A stretch of DNA of 64,000 nucleotides, taken from assembly GCF_900496995.4 (NCBI RefSeq), contig NC_044029.1, forward strand, positions 1,178,001-1,242,000. Direction: 5' to 3'. The notes under the pieces were generated by a model, which made no database searches, had not been told where the DNA came from, and was given only the letters and a program-made list of their open reading frames with translations. Shown here one piece after another: positions 17,073 to 30,400 of the stretch. This DNA comes from Aquila chrysaetos chrysaetos. Its lineage: Eukaryota > Chordata > Aves > Accipitriformes > Accipitridae. Made by a program: the position numbers and the translations under genes. Each line of letters opens with the position of its first letter. Within the stretch, counting starts at the first letter, position 1.

Positions 17073-20000
17073 GAGATACTTGCACTTGGGCAACATTATG
17101 TTCTCCAATATGGTAGGGAAGAATGTCAAAGAAAACTCTTCAAAGGACTGCCAAAGGATTCTCGTTATTTCCAGCAACAGATTTAGCAGAAATTCACAGA
17201 AATATCAACTGCACACCCACAGGCTCGCTCTCTCTTTAATAAAGAAAATAAATTCTGATATTGCTGACTTGCAACATAAATTTCCCTTTCCCCTCTAATT
17301 TCACGTTGCATGAAATCAGTTTATCGGAGACAAATACAGACTTGACAACCCCCATGCTGTCCTTGCTGAAATGCTGTAACTGGAGATACTATGCAAATTA
17401 ATATAAGTACTTAACACAGGCCACATAACATATACACTGGTCTCTTATAAAGTTCCTTCGTAACAGTCACACCTAATGAGCAGACAGAGTATACACTATC
17501 ACAGTTACAAGCCTGAAATAATAAGCATTACCTTGACAGCATCAAAATACTGGCTGAGTTGTGATCTCTTCTGCTCATACTCCACTTCCAACTTGCGCAG
17601 TTCTTTATAGATGTCAGGATTCTCCTTCTCGTAGAGCCGCAAAATACGCTCAAAAGTCTCACGGAGTTTTTTGCGTTTATCTTTTAGCACTTTCTCATTA
17701 AGTTGTGGCTGCTGTACTGGGTTAAACTCTAAGCCAAGACAGAAAAAAAACAACTCAAAAATTTGTAAGTTACTCTACTGCCTAACTGTGATGAATGAAA
17801 CAACTTCAAAGCAAACAACTTCCAATCCCTATGTTCAGGAAGTCCTCAGCCTTATGACAATCCCCTCCTTCAACTCTAAGTTACTACCAGGCACACTACT
17901 CATTCTTTTTATCGGCCATCTTCTTGGGGGAAAAAAAAAAAAAAAAAGTCATCTTTGATGGCACCACATCACCTCAAATCATAATCAATCCCCAATTAGT
18001 CATAAAATCTCCCCTTCTAACAGAAAAGGAAAAAGGTTACTCTATTTTAGGCTCACAGTTGTCCCTTAAAACTATGTTATGCATCTACATAAACCACTGC
18101 CTAAGTCCAACACCTGGTACCTCTCACTCACCCATCTCATCCAGTTTTTCCATGTCCCGGATAATCTGCTTTGGATCTTTCATCTTCAGTACAGCTGCCC
18201 GTACCATCATTCGTTGCTTTTTGTTCTAAGATCAGAGATCAAGCAGATCAGAGAAGTGTCACAGGAGAAAGAGATAGAACATTTGTACGAAATACAAATA
18301 CCCCTCTCAATATTCCCAGTCTGCAGAAAAAAATATGCCTCAAAATGCCCTGCAAATATTAACCATGGCACAAATCAGCAGCAAAGGTAATTAAAACTTC
18401 TGGGAATTTTAATTCCACTATCTTGATATTTACAAATGCTTCTGTAATTCATTCACTCCAATTAAGACAAATACAATCAATAAGGTAACCAACTGACAAA
18501 AGGTATACTTTTTAGTGTATTTTACTGTATGTGAATCTTGGGTGGTTTTTGTTTTATTTATTGGGTGGGTTTTGTTTGTTTTTTTTTTAATTCCCAAGTA
18601 CTTACAATAATGTTTTGAAAAGCTGTAATCTTCACAAGTTAAAAAATAGCAGATGATGAGATATGGTTACTCAAAACAAGATTTCTATGTTTTCTTAAAC
18701 TACTTGTTTGGACTGTTATTTTCCAAAGTCAATCTTAGGATATCAACCAAAACATCTGTAGTCTATTCATCGGCCATGGCCCATTACAATCACAGACATG
18801 ATACATAGTACAGGAAATGCCAAGTAAACGTTCCCTATCTCTTTATTTACCTTCTTTAGTTCCCTTTTCCGAGCTTCCTTCCCTAGAGAGGAGGGGAAAA
18901 GAGAAAAGAACAACTTGAAAGAGACAATCAAATCTATGAGGAACCTTTCCTTCACCAAGACTAGCGCTGTTTCTCAACAGTTCACTCATTTTACAAAGAC
19001 TGCGTCTTGGTTTCAGCTGGGATAGAGTTAATTTTCCTCCTAGTAGCTGGTACAGTGTGTGGTTTGGGTTCAGCATGAGAAGAATGTTGATAACACACTG
19101 ATGTTTTCAGTTGTTCCTGAGTAGTGTTTATACCAAGTCAAGGATTTTTCAGCTTCTCCTGCCCAGCCAGCAAGAAGGCTGGAGGGGCACAAGAAGTTGG
19201 GAGGGGACACAGCCAGGACAGCTGACCCAAACTGGCCAAAGGGGTATTGCATATCATATGACATCATGCCCCGTATATAAACTAGGGGGAATTGGCCTGG
19301 GGGGGGGTGGATCACTGCTCGGGAACTAACTGGGCATCGGTCGGCAAGTGGTGAGCAATTGCATTGTGCATCACTTGTTTTGTATATTCCAATCCTTTTA
19401 TTATTATTATTGTTATTTTGTTATTGTTGTTATTATCATTATTAGTTTCTTCCTTTCTGTTCTATTAAACTGTTCTTATCTCAACCCATAAGTTTTAGCT
19501 TTTTCCTTCTGATTCTCTCCCCCATCCCACTGGGTGGGGGGGAAGTGAGTGAGCGGCTGCGTGGTGCTTAGTTGCTGGCTGGGGTTAAACCATGACATAC
19601 TGTAACTGCTTAACTCATCTCCGCAGTGAGAGAGAAATACAGCATGAAATAGATTGCTATTTCATGTGTGTTATACAGAAAGAAAAGGAGCTATAGCAGT
19701 CTTTGAGAAGCAGGGGTGTTTCTATACAAAAAGAACAACAGGCAGCAAGAGTCATAGTGATATGTGCGGTCATGAAAGGATTGCTGCCTAGAAGCTGAAA
19801 TGGAGTCAACAACAGACAACACACTTTAAAAATATGTAGGCTTTGAGTATGCATCTGAAATAAAGCATATTCACCATGGAAGTCTGGATTTTCTTTATCT
19901 GCTTAGCACTGGTAACATCTGGCATGTTACCAAAAGGGAAAAACAGTTAGACAACTCCCTCATCTAACCAGAGCATCTGCAGAATTTGACACGTTCCTCA

Positions 20001-20400
20001 AATTCTAGCCTCGGACAGATGAACTACATCCCAAGAAGCAGCCTGCAGTTTAGCCAACAGCTAAGTACAAATACCTCTGAACACTGATAATTACAGTAAA
20101 AACTAAGAGTTAAATACTCAGAGAAGCAACAGCATGAAAGCAAGCAGCCTCCTCAGAAGTTTTTATACCATCCAAAACTGAGATAATATTTTTCAAGTTA
20201 GGGAAACTCAGTTCCAATTCACAAGTGAAGATCTTATCCTCAGAGAAAGCTTTTTATCTGCTTCCCTAGGATCGCATTCCCCCCCCCCCCCCCCCCCCCC
20301 CCCATTCCCATCTGCTTAGCTTTTACAGATACTTACGGGCCTGATCCGTGGGATTCATAAACTTCCCACTCTTGGTGGATGATGTGGATCTCCGCCCCAT
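11002..20400 (-). CDS. WBP11: WW domain-binding protein 11 (splicing factor)
   Basis: WBP11 (NpwBP/SNP70) is a nuclear pre-mRNA splicing factor that binds the WW domain of PQBP1 and protein phosphatase 1. Coding exons on the minus strand are 20400-20337, 18882-18851, 18225-18132, 17728-17532, 16664-16531, 15804-15605, 14735-14541, 13943-13842, 12983-12669, 12259-12077 and 11435-11002. All junctions keep frame and use GT-AG, giving 649 residues (human about 641). The order is a basic N-terminus (MGRRSTSSTKSGKF), a coiled coil (LNEKVLKDKRKK), a YGRKVGF segment with the likely PP1-binding region, an acidic Ser/Asp region, an NMKELTPLQ segment, an EEEEEEEE run with Gln runs, long PPGPPP and PPGRPPGP arrays (WW-binding), and the conserved C-terminus (VYEAFMKEMEGLL). 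Intron 1 holds a solo LTR and a run of 25 C. It is intact. Confidence 0.96.
19001..19597 (+). mobile_element. Solo LTR of an endogenous retrovirus, copy A
   Basis: A fossil LTR of about 597 bases in WBP11 intron 1, antisense to the gene. It starts TGCG and ends CATGACA. It has a TATATAA core near 19275, an ATTAAA signal near 19464 and a conserved end (TTGCTGGCTGGGG). It is clearly the same family as the copy at 38224. No internal viral genes flank it, so it is a solo LTR left by recombination. The flanks show only a weak hint of a target duplication. I cannot assign a named family; bird ERVL- or ERVK-type LTRs are the likely source. Confidence 0.8.
20279..20303. repeat. C25 homopolymer in WBP11 intron 1
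   Basis: A run of about 25 C on the plus strand is a run of G in the WBP11 pre-mRNA. It begins some 33 bases past the 5' splice site of the first coding exon. Confidence 0.9.
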
Positions 20401-21966
20401 TTTGACCTTTTTCCTTCTGCCTCAGAAAAAAAAACTTTAAAAAAAGAGGGAGAGACCTGGAAAAGATGACATGGTTTCAGGTCCTATGCACCAGTAGCTC
20501 AAGTATGCTTATTTCTCTTCTCTGTATCAGCAGGTTCCTCCCTCAAAAACCTCAAATACTTGTAAGGTCCTCAAATCCTACTACAGGCTCAGGCATTCAC
20601 ATCAAAAATCACCCTTCTTTAACTGAGTACTACTATTTAACTAAGTACCTACTTTCTACTACTTTACTAAGTACCTGTTTTAAACTAATCAACCAGTTCG
20701 TTATTATTGACACCAAGACAAACAAAGAAGCTTCTTGCTTACACTATGGAGGGGCACAGGGGAGGGAGAAATACACATTCAATTTTTCTAAGAGCGTATC
20801 AGAGCCATTCTACCTTTTCATTTACTCTCATAAGAGCTCTCCAATTTTTACCTTTCCGTTCCTTTCTATTTCAAATGTTTCCCACAGATTTCCTCCTTTC
20901 TTCAGGCTTTTAAGCTGCCCTTGACTTCTCTCCCCAGCACCCACTGTATCCATCAGCAATTGTTCTGCACACATCCATGTTGTCTTCTCCTCCCCGTAGA
21001 CCACTGCCCTTATGCTCTCTACCTCCACCAGTATTATTGCAAGCTGTGTTATGATGACCGGAGAAGAAAAGGTTACTCTGGAAATTATTATTTCCCATCT
21101 TTAAACATCTCTTCAATTTACAGACAACTACATAAGTGTCCAAACTACAGCCAGGGATGGTGCCTCTCACAGCTTTAATCTCCCCCCACCTCCACTTCTA
21201 CTTCCCTGCCAAAACACCACCACAAAAACCAACCCAAAACCAAAAAACACAACACACAACAGATTCCACCCCAAAATCTAAAACATCCTCTGAAATTTGG
21301 GAGGGGATGGGATGCAGCTTTCTAGTCACCGTGCTGCATCCACAGAGATCGTGACCAAAGTGAAAGTATTCACAAGTCCAGTCCGAAGTTCTCTACAGCC
21401 TCACTGCAGTCGCCATGTGCATCCTTGTTCCCTAATTACAGAAAATGCCACTTTTAAACCACTAAGGTGTTCCTACCAAGCTCCAAGCACTGGCCATATT
21501 CAATGCACTGACTAGTAAAAATCTACAGAGCCCTGCTCATGGCTCACACTACCAGGTTACGCTCACAGTTGGCCTGCTGTTTGCAAGAGCACCCCATGAT
21601 TTGTGATCGCCAATAACATACCTCCTACTCACAAAATTACACTGATTTTTTTTTTTTTGCAAGACACTATCACTTCTGTAGGTGGGAAGCTCACCAAACA
21701 GAGGTAGGAGTTGCATTTCCATCCCGTATTTCCCACATTTCTAACATTTAAAGGGTAAAGGGAAAGAGAAGAAACTTCTGAAACCTCGATCCCAGATCCT
21801 CTTAGGACACAACGCAAAGCGCTTCAACGCAACAAGTTAAGAGCCGAAGGAGGAAAAACCCCAACCGTTAAATTTACGATATTTTGGCCACTGGGGAACG
21901 AGGCAGAAAGCCTCCCCTCCTCCCCCGACGGAGGAAGAGAAGGCGGGAGCGCAAAACCGCCGCCTT

Positions 21967-22240
21967 CTTCCTCCTCCTCCTCCTCCTCCTCCTCCTCCTT
22001 TTCCTCCCAGGCCAGCACCGTCCCGCTCCTCTCACCCCTCCGCCCGGCCGGGGCGGCCCGGCTCCCTCCCGCCGCAGCGGCCTCTATAACCCCGGCGCTC
22101 CTCGCCGCCGCGGCCCCGCCGCCATCTTGAGCCGGGACCGAGGGGCGCGCCGCCGTAAAGCGCAACCGCCGCGCCGCGCGGAACCGCGCTCCGGAAGCGG
22201 GCGCTTCAGCGCGCCCGCTCCGACTCTATGATTCCGCTGC
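21967..22240 (-). promoter_or_regulatory. WBP11 CpG-island promoter and non-coding first exon
   Basis: This block is GC- and CpG-rich. The minus strand has AAGATGGCGGC (22128-22118), a strong YY1 site of the kind found just after start sites of housekeeping genes. A good donor (GGAGGG then GTGAGAG) ends a probable non-coding exon at 22036. It would splice to an acceptor just before the first coding exon near 20420. A CTC-repeat (about 21967-22000) lies just inside the intron. The island could also fire the other way, toward C12orf60. Confidence 0.7.
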
Positions 22241-25200
22241 TCTTCTCTCTCCCGCTCGGAGGCCCCCCCTCTATGGTGGGGCCGCAGCTGGGGACCAGCT
22301 TCGCAGAAACTGGTGAACCCTCGGTGGGAACTGGTCTGCCTCTGTGCCCAGAGTGCCTCTCCCAGCAAAATTCCCCAGGCTGATGAAGAACCAGGATAAA
22401 GACAGATGGAACGTCCCCTTGGATACCTGTCGCATGCCTGTGAATAAGGAGAGGGCAGGCAATAAAGCGTGGGTGCAGTTTTAAAGAATTATCAGGCGAG
22501 GGGAGGTGCGGGAGGGACGTTTTTCTACGCACAAATGACAAATTCACCTTACACCAGTTTCCTTCTGCACAAATTTCTAACGACGCTGCAGAGAAGTAAT
22601 GGCACGTTAGAACCTGTTTGATGGGTTCAAAGTCAGTCACTAACATTACAGAACCTGTCCCTCTATTTGCTAAAGCAAAATTGATCTTTTACAAAAGTTG
22701 TATTGTTAAAATTAACACAGTTATTGACTGGCAAGCAAAAATGCTATCCAAAGCTTAACAGATCTTTTTGTGACAAAGCTTTTCGTGTTTGCTAAAATTT
22801 TCCTTTTTAAGCTTGAATCTTAGGCAGAATATACTGCAAGTTGATAAATATATCTGACATATACTAGAGAAGGAATCAGCCCAATCTCTCTGCTCATTGC
22901 TTCTAGCTGAATGTATTTCCTCATTCTGACAAATGTGCTTTTTTCCTTAGGTGTTTGCACTTTCCAAGTATTAAAGACCCTTAAAAAGTTCTCATTTCTT
23001 CTGCATGAAGAATGTGTCACCAGCATCGGATACTGTGTCTCTTTAAAGCATTACTCAAAATAACATTAGTTTCAGGAGGCAGGTTTGTGGGGACCCAATA
23101 TACCTAGTGAGTGGAATGATTAGCTTATCCTCAGAGAGTAGAATATTTTTTTTTTAAATACCAAGAACCCCAGGGATCCACAATTATTTCTCTCTTCTGA
23201 AAAGTAGACATACTTTTCCGTAGTATGTCTACTTTTCTATGGATGTTTTTCTCCCACCTGGGAGCAGAGGTGGTCCGATTGATCTCTGAGTAGGATTTGT
23301 AGAGCCCCTGCCCGGGGCGAACATGCCGTGCAACAGGATCTCGTTACCTTTTTTTCAAATAATGGAGATTTAGCTGGCAAACTGGGAACTTTATGAAGGA
23401 TCGCGGCAGGGTGGGTAAAAGCACGGCTGTAAGCCACGCATTGCATTAACTGCACAAAATCCAAGTTAGCAGACGGCCAGCCCGGGATCGTCCTCAGAGC
23501 CAGGGCTTCGGGATCTCCCGGCGCCTGGGGGAGTCTTGCAAACCACGTACACAGCCGAGTCCTCCCCACCTTGGCCTGCTCTTTTATATTGTTTTTGTTA
23601 CCGGAAAGAATGTGCTGCAGGGCAGATTTTGGTTGCAACCATCCAGTGTTTCTACCCCAGGTTTGAAAGCAGCTTAGGCTGTTGGAGTTTCTTTTCTCCT
23701 CTGGGGCTGTTCTTGTTGGGAACACCCATATCCTACCGTTTTAATCCTTAATCCTTTGTCCAGAAGAACCGCCTGAGCAGAGGGAGAACGCTTGAGGGGG
23801 TGTGAGGGGGACGCCGCGGCCACGCGCGTCCCTGCCGTGTGCCATGTCACCAGAGAGGGGGACAGCCCGGGCTCTGAAGGTTGGCCGCTCCTCCACGGGC
23901 CATGGGGTCTTCTGCCGTGACAGTACTGGGCTCGGCGGGGACAGCGGTGCTGCCGCAGCCCGAGCGGCTTCCCCCAGCGGCGTCCGCTGGCTCGGAGCTG
24001 GCCTGCGGGACAACGCGCCTCTCACGTTTTTCACCCGGCGCTTCTGTCACGGCAAGGCTCGGCGCCGGGGACGGCAGAGAAGCATCAGCAGGGTGGTTAA
24101 CCCCAGACCGGTTACGGCATCTCTGGAGGACCGAGTGTAAGACTGGTCAGAGGGCTAGAGAGAGCAGGAATTATTTCTTATTTCGTGGGACAGACTCTCA
24201 GTTACCAAGCAGGAACAGAGCTAAGCTGTTTCTGCTCCACCAGGTGCTCTCCCTCGCATCTAGCTGGTCAGTTCAAGTATATATCTGTCGGTAACGCAAG
24301 TAAATCCCATTGATTTTCTTGTCGCTAGAGTTGGGGGGAAAGAGTTTGGGAAGGTCCCGAGCTGATGGTCAGGTTTTCTACCTCAAAACCACCTTGTTAT
24401 GGCTAGATGTTGCCATACCCCTCTGTGAGGTCATGGGTGGCCCTCCGAGCTGGCGGGGGATGCTGGCCCGGACCCAGTGACCTCACAACCTCCTCCCTCA
24501 TAAGCAGAGGGATGTGCTGCCGCCCGCCAGCCTCCGACGTCTTCAACATCTTCCAAGGTCTCATGGGCACGAGGACACCCGCCAGCCCTGCTGTCGCGGG
24601 CAAGCCAGCTTTCCTTTAAGCCCACCAGGAACAAGGATCTATCAAGAGGTGACTAGAAATTGTATATCTTTATGTTCCTCATTGCGTATCCCACTTCCCC
24701 TGACACTGCTTCGAATTTGCTTTCAAGAAAATGTGGACAAACTGCATGAAAAGTGCAGGAGATTTGTTTTCATTTGTCTCCGCTAGTCTCATACAGCAGT
24801 GATTGGCAATCTCGCAAAGATATGTACCAAGCTGGTGTTTTTTCTTCCTAAATTAGAATGTACATTTGCACATAGAAAGTCAGCAGGAGCCGGGGACTCC
24901 TGCCTCTCCAACACTCAAATATTGCTGTTCTGCTGATTGACAGTCTCTTGCCTCTAAACAAGTACCTCTAAACTGAGTGCCGCTCGTGTCAGGAGACGGG
25001 AGATGCCAACGTCTTAGAGAAATGGTGTCTCAGGTCACCATGTCACCCACCACAATACCTTGTGTGAGGCAAGGCAGTGTTTTTTGCTTCCTCTGAATTG
25101 CCTCTCCTGACCCACATCGCCCAGTCTAGGGCTTGTGCTGGTCCCAGTTTGTCAGTCCCTGGCACCCATCCATGCTCCTGAACCCTGGGCTTTCTCCTCG

Positions 25201-26180
25201 GTGGCTGGCAGAACTGCTTGAGAGCTAGCGGCTTCATTGCCATCTAGTGGCTTTTGAGCACAAAAGCAAAGAGGAGTCAGAAAAGATGATTAAAGGTGGG
25301 AACAGTAGGGAAAAAAAACAAACCAAAAAAAAAAAAAAAAAAAAACCACACCAAAACCCAGAATGGAAGGGTTGTGAAGCCAATGGAGAGCTTCCCTGTT
25401 GTAATCTCACCCATCTTTTTACTTTCACAGGCATGACCTCGTTAATATAATCATCTAATATTGCTAATATTGAATATTAATAAACAAGTATGAATTCGAG
25501 TATGCTTTTAGTATGGGGAAAGCTGGTACTAAAAAAGGAACCTATACACAATCCTACTAGATTAGTCTATCATGGAGATAAAAAAGGATTTATAAATTGC
25601 ATCTGTAATGAAGATTTTAATCTTTTTTCATGATTCGGTTTTTCAGACAGAACAAAAAAAAGCAAACCAAGTACAGGAAAGAGAGGTCTTACAATATTCA
25701 GGTACTTTTTTATTAATTCTTAATATTTTTTTTTTTCAAATATCAAAGCAAAAAAAGCAAACCACAGCAAATCAGAGCAAGAGACTGCAAATCACGTTCT
25801 TGCATCCAGCTTTGTTTTTAAAATCTCAAAAATAATGACATTTGGCAACATATTGTGAAGTGCAGAATCTGAGCAGGCTCTTGGCAGTCCCACATTGGTG
25901 GGACTGGGTAAAGCACGTGAAAATAAATTTAGTGCATTAATAGGGCTGTAATCCTACTGACACTTGTACATGTGTATAATCCCATTTCAATCAACAGAGC
26001 AGCAACTCCGCACAGAAATATTTACCTGTGGGTTGACAGGAGCAGGGCATTATTGACCATAAGAGGTTATTCACAGCCAGGCATGCCTGGAACACTGTAG
26101 CTGGTTTCTCTCAGTCTGGGGGCAAGGTTATGTGTGTTTGCCTGTAGGCCCATGCTTCTCTTAACTGCTAATCTATTGGG
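22240..26180. other. Intergenic DNA, with a second small CpG island
   Basis: No protein gene is recognised. A perfect 16-base inverted repeat lies at 23199-23237. A small CpG island covers about 23780-24110, with a consensus donor (GTAAGA) at 24137 on the plus strand. That could be the end of a non-coding first exon of C12orf60. The rest is ordinary sequence with A-runs near 25327-25345. Confidence 0.45.
23199..23237. repeat. Perfect inverted repeat (16-base arms, 7-base loop)
   Basis: The left arm at 23199-23214 (GAAAAGTAGACATACT) is exactly complementary to the right arm at 23222-23237. The loop is TTTCCGT. It could form a cruciform or an RNA hairpin; no gene is attached to it. Confidence 0.9.
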
Positions 26181-26187
26181 ATTAGAG

Positions 26188-26193
26188 TTTATT
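26188..26193 (-). other. Candidate SMCO3 polyadenylation signal
   Basis: AATAAA on the minus strand, about 590 bases past the SMCO3 stop codon. It is the nearest canonical signal I found. Confidence 0.45.
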
Positions 26194-26778
26194 TAAAGAA
26201 GATCTGCGGCTGGCTCCTTAGGCAGGGATCGGACAGGAAATATCAGTTAAATATGCTTCAGCTAGTCCTTGTAAGCAGTTCAATGAACAGGGAATTCAGC
26301 CTACCAGATTTAGCACTAATCCACACTAAGAGTTTCGCATCCACAGCTGTCCTGATGAGCCCTCCAAGTGATGACACGGACGGGCTTGATGAAATTGCTT
26401 CCTCGCACCATGTTGCCATCTTTGTTATAGAAACACAGTAAGAGAAAAATCACACCTTCTCACCACTACAGCTCCAGGAATGAATATTATTGTCACTAGT
26501 ACAAATTACAGTTCAAGGTTATCTACAATGCATTCCAGAAAATAACTGGAGGAAAGGTGTGAAGTATTTGAAGCGTTGCCTCCCAGAAGCACCTATAAGC
26601 CTGTTACCTATTAATATATTTCAGTGCCAATTCCCTGATCTGTCACATCTCTTGCTCTGCTGCCACTAATAAGAAGAAAAGCCATCAGTAGTTCATTTAC
26701 CATAACAAATCAAAAAGGATTCTGCAGGTGTAGCTGCTGCAGCCACTGTCACAGCAGGAGAGAGAACTCCGACTTCAT

Positions 26779-27459
<681 letters not shown>

Positions 27460-30400
27460 TCAGAAATAGGCTACTTCAAGAGAGAAAAGAAATCTCTTAC
27501 TCGTTCAACACCCATAACCCTAGCCCTTAAAGAGCAGTGAATTGTCCTTTGTCTCTGCCTCACTGGTTCTTTTTACACTCAGCAAGTCAAATCCCAGGGC
27601 ATAGCTTGTAAATGTAGAAATCTTAATTCTTGTTTTCGATCTTTAGCCAAATGATTGGGAAAGGACCTTATGAGACATTGGACATACTCAGAGCAACAAA
27701 AACAGCTAACAAATATGTAATCAGCAGATTGGTAAAATGAACATGGATCATTCACCTTGGAAACTGAAGATTGTAGAAGCTGAACTAGTTCACTAAACAT
27801 TGGAACAATCTTATCTAATCAGCAAAATCTAAAATAAGCTGTGGAAATGAAAGGCCTATTCTAGACACACTTTTCTATCAGCCTATTTTTTTCAGTTAGT
27901 GACATGTAATTTTTCAACAACTATGATGACTGGTGGAGCGGGCACAGTCTGTATCACCATAAGGGTGTTTTATACCAGTGTAGCTTATTTCTCCTCACAT
28001 TCGAGAGAAAATGTTACTAATATTGGCACTCTGTGCTTATACTAATAAACTCACCCTTGGGAATTCACAGACAATAGTAAGATTATCTATAATAAACCCA
28101 TGCTAACCTATATCACCTCACACACACCTCCCACTGTGTTTCCTTCCCTGATATTTAGCCCCCCTTCCCTCATTGTTTATTCACCTCCCTAACACCGTAA
28201 TCGATTCCCCATTGTTTTTTTCACTCGTGAACATCAAGCAGCTGCCGACAGCCCCGTGATGTTCAGCATGCCGTGTAAGCACCGTGAGGTGCAGCAGGAT
28301 GTCTGTGATGGCAGACTGCCTTGGAGCAGCACGCACCAGCTTGGAACCACATTCCCTCCATAGCCGGGGTGTCCTGCGTGGAGGTAATATCAGGAGGTGC
28401 TCACCAAGCTCCTAGGACACGACTGAACAGAATCTGGCCTTCCCTTACCACTGTACAGACCAGAGCATGAAATTTAAGTTCTGTGATTCCTCCACCCCAA
28501 ACACTTGTGTCTAATCCTTATGGTCACCGTTCTTCTCTGAGCTGTTGCTGGTTTGCCAGCAAAAGGGCATATTTAATTAATTTTTCTTCATTACCTGCAT
28601 GTCAACATACAGAGTCCAAAGTGACTGAATTACCAGTGTTCATGGAGTTACTCCTTATCACTAAGCTTCTGTAACCAGCTCTGTGCCACTTCCCTTTAAC
28701 ACATCACCAGCTGCAAAGTAAAAATGCTTTAGCAAGATTTTGACTTAAATGCATATGTCTTACTTTGCAACAGGGGCAAACTATGAATGAGTAGGATGAC
28801 TAGTTTCTTTGTTGGTACTTATGCGTTCTTGGCCCTCTTATTGCAAATCTGGGCCACTTTTATGCAGTGCTTTGCATTTTTCCAAGATAAACCTCTTCTT
28901 GCTGTTGGTGGCTACATATCAGAGTTATAGCTACTAATAGTTATGTGTAGGGGACTAGCTAGATTTTCCTTCTTAAAAAGATAATTTTGTGTCATTTTGG
29001 TCCTTTGTAGTTCTTGCATTATCTGTTAATTGCAAACCATCTGACACTGACCCAGCTGTATTTTACTAAACACAGCCTCCCCACAAGATCCCTGTAGAAA
29101 AATAGAATGATTTCAACAGTCCCCTAGCCAACTTTTAGTCTCAGTGTTGAAATACAAGCCAGTCTGAAGAGAATTGTTCCCACAGTATTTTGCACAGTAC
29201 TGTACAATTCTTTCAGTCACTTACCTTGTAGCTCTGTCAAGAGAATAAACTCTTTAACACATCTTTTTCTTCAAGCTGGAGGGAGCAAAGTACATATACA
29301 GTAAAGGTTTGTGATTTTCAGGAAACATAAAGCCATGTCAATGCAAGGTATGATTTCATATCAGTCCTGCCACAGTGATGTTGCTGGCTTGCTCTCTGAG
29401 TCAGTGTGATATTAGATCATTTCTACTCCAGTGATGTTTTGTTGAAAGGTCATTTGGTTTTCCTTATTTGTAGAAACTGAGAAGACAAAATGTTCTAAGA
29501 GGAATAGCACTTCAACAAACATTTTATGTACTAGACAGGTGTGCAGGAGACTTTTAGCGTCTCTTCATTATGCATGAGTATTTCAGCTTCCTATAACTGC
29601 TCCAGATTTTATGTCTCTTAATGCTAAAATTATCTTTTACTCTTCACATTAACACTTTTGCTAGTTTTTACATTTGCTTTCTAGAGTTAGGCAGGCCACA
29701 TATATTTCCATATTTCTGAGTATTTCTCCAGCTCCAGGGAGACTTTCTCCAGAAGCTTTTCTAATTAAACATTTAGACTGCCTACCTGATTTTGTCCGAG
29801 TGCTTCTGCAATCAGCTGAAATGTGTATGGGACAGTGATTTCATCCTCTTTTCCCTGTGTTCCTCTGGTGGTTTCCAGCAGCATGTGATGAGTTGGGGAT
29901 CCAGAGGCTGGCCTTCAGCTGGGTCCTGTTGCCTGCCTGCTCATCATTAATTCTATTGTGTGATGTTTACCCAAATTCATCTTATTTTCTTCCTCCTTTC
30001 GCCTTCCTTCCAATTCTAACAGATTTCAGTTTATTTAATGCTAGTTCCCAATGGTTAGATCCTCCAAAGGCCTTCTGTTCCTGGAGGTAATAGGTACAGC
30101 ACGAATCCTCCTGCCGATGTCAAAGGTACCATCACAGGTACCTACAGCCATGGCTAAAAGGGAATGGTATTACTTGCCATTCTCAGAACTTAAAACATGT
30201 TGGACAGCACTGTTCATTCATACAGGTACAGGATTAGGGTTTGTACTGGGATTTATAAATTTCTATTGTTTATAAGTATAAACAATAAACACCAATGCTT
30301 GCAGCCATTCCTTGAAATAATGAATTGTTGACATGACTGGTTTTGTACATCTGCAAATTATGAAAGAAAAGTTGAATAGTCCTGCACAAATAGAAAAACA

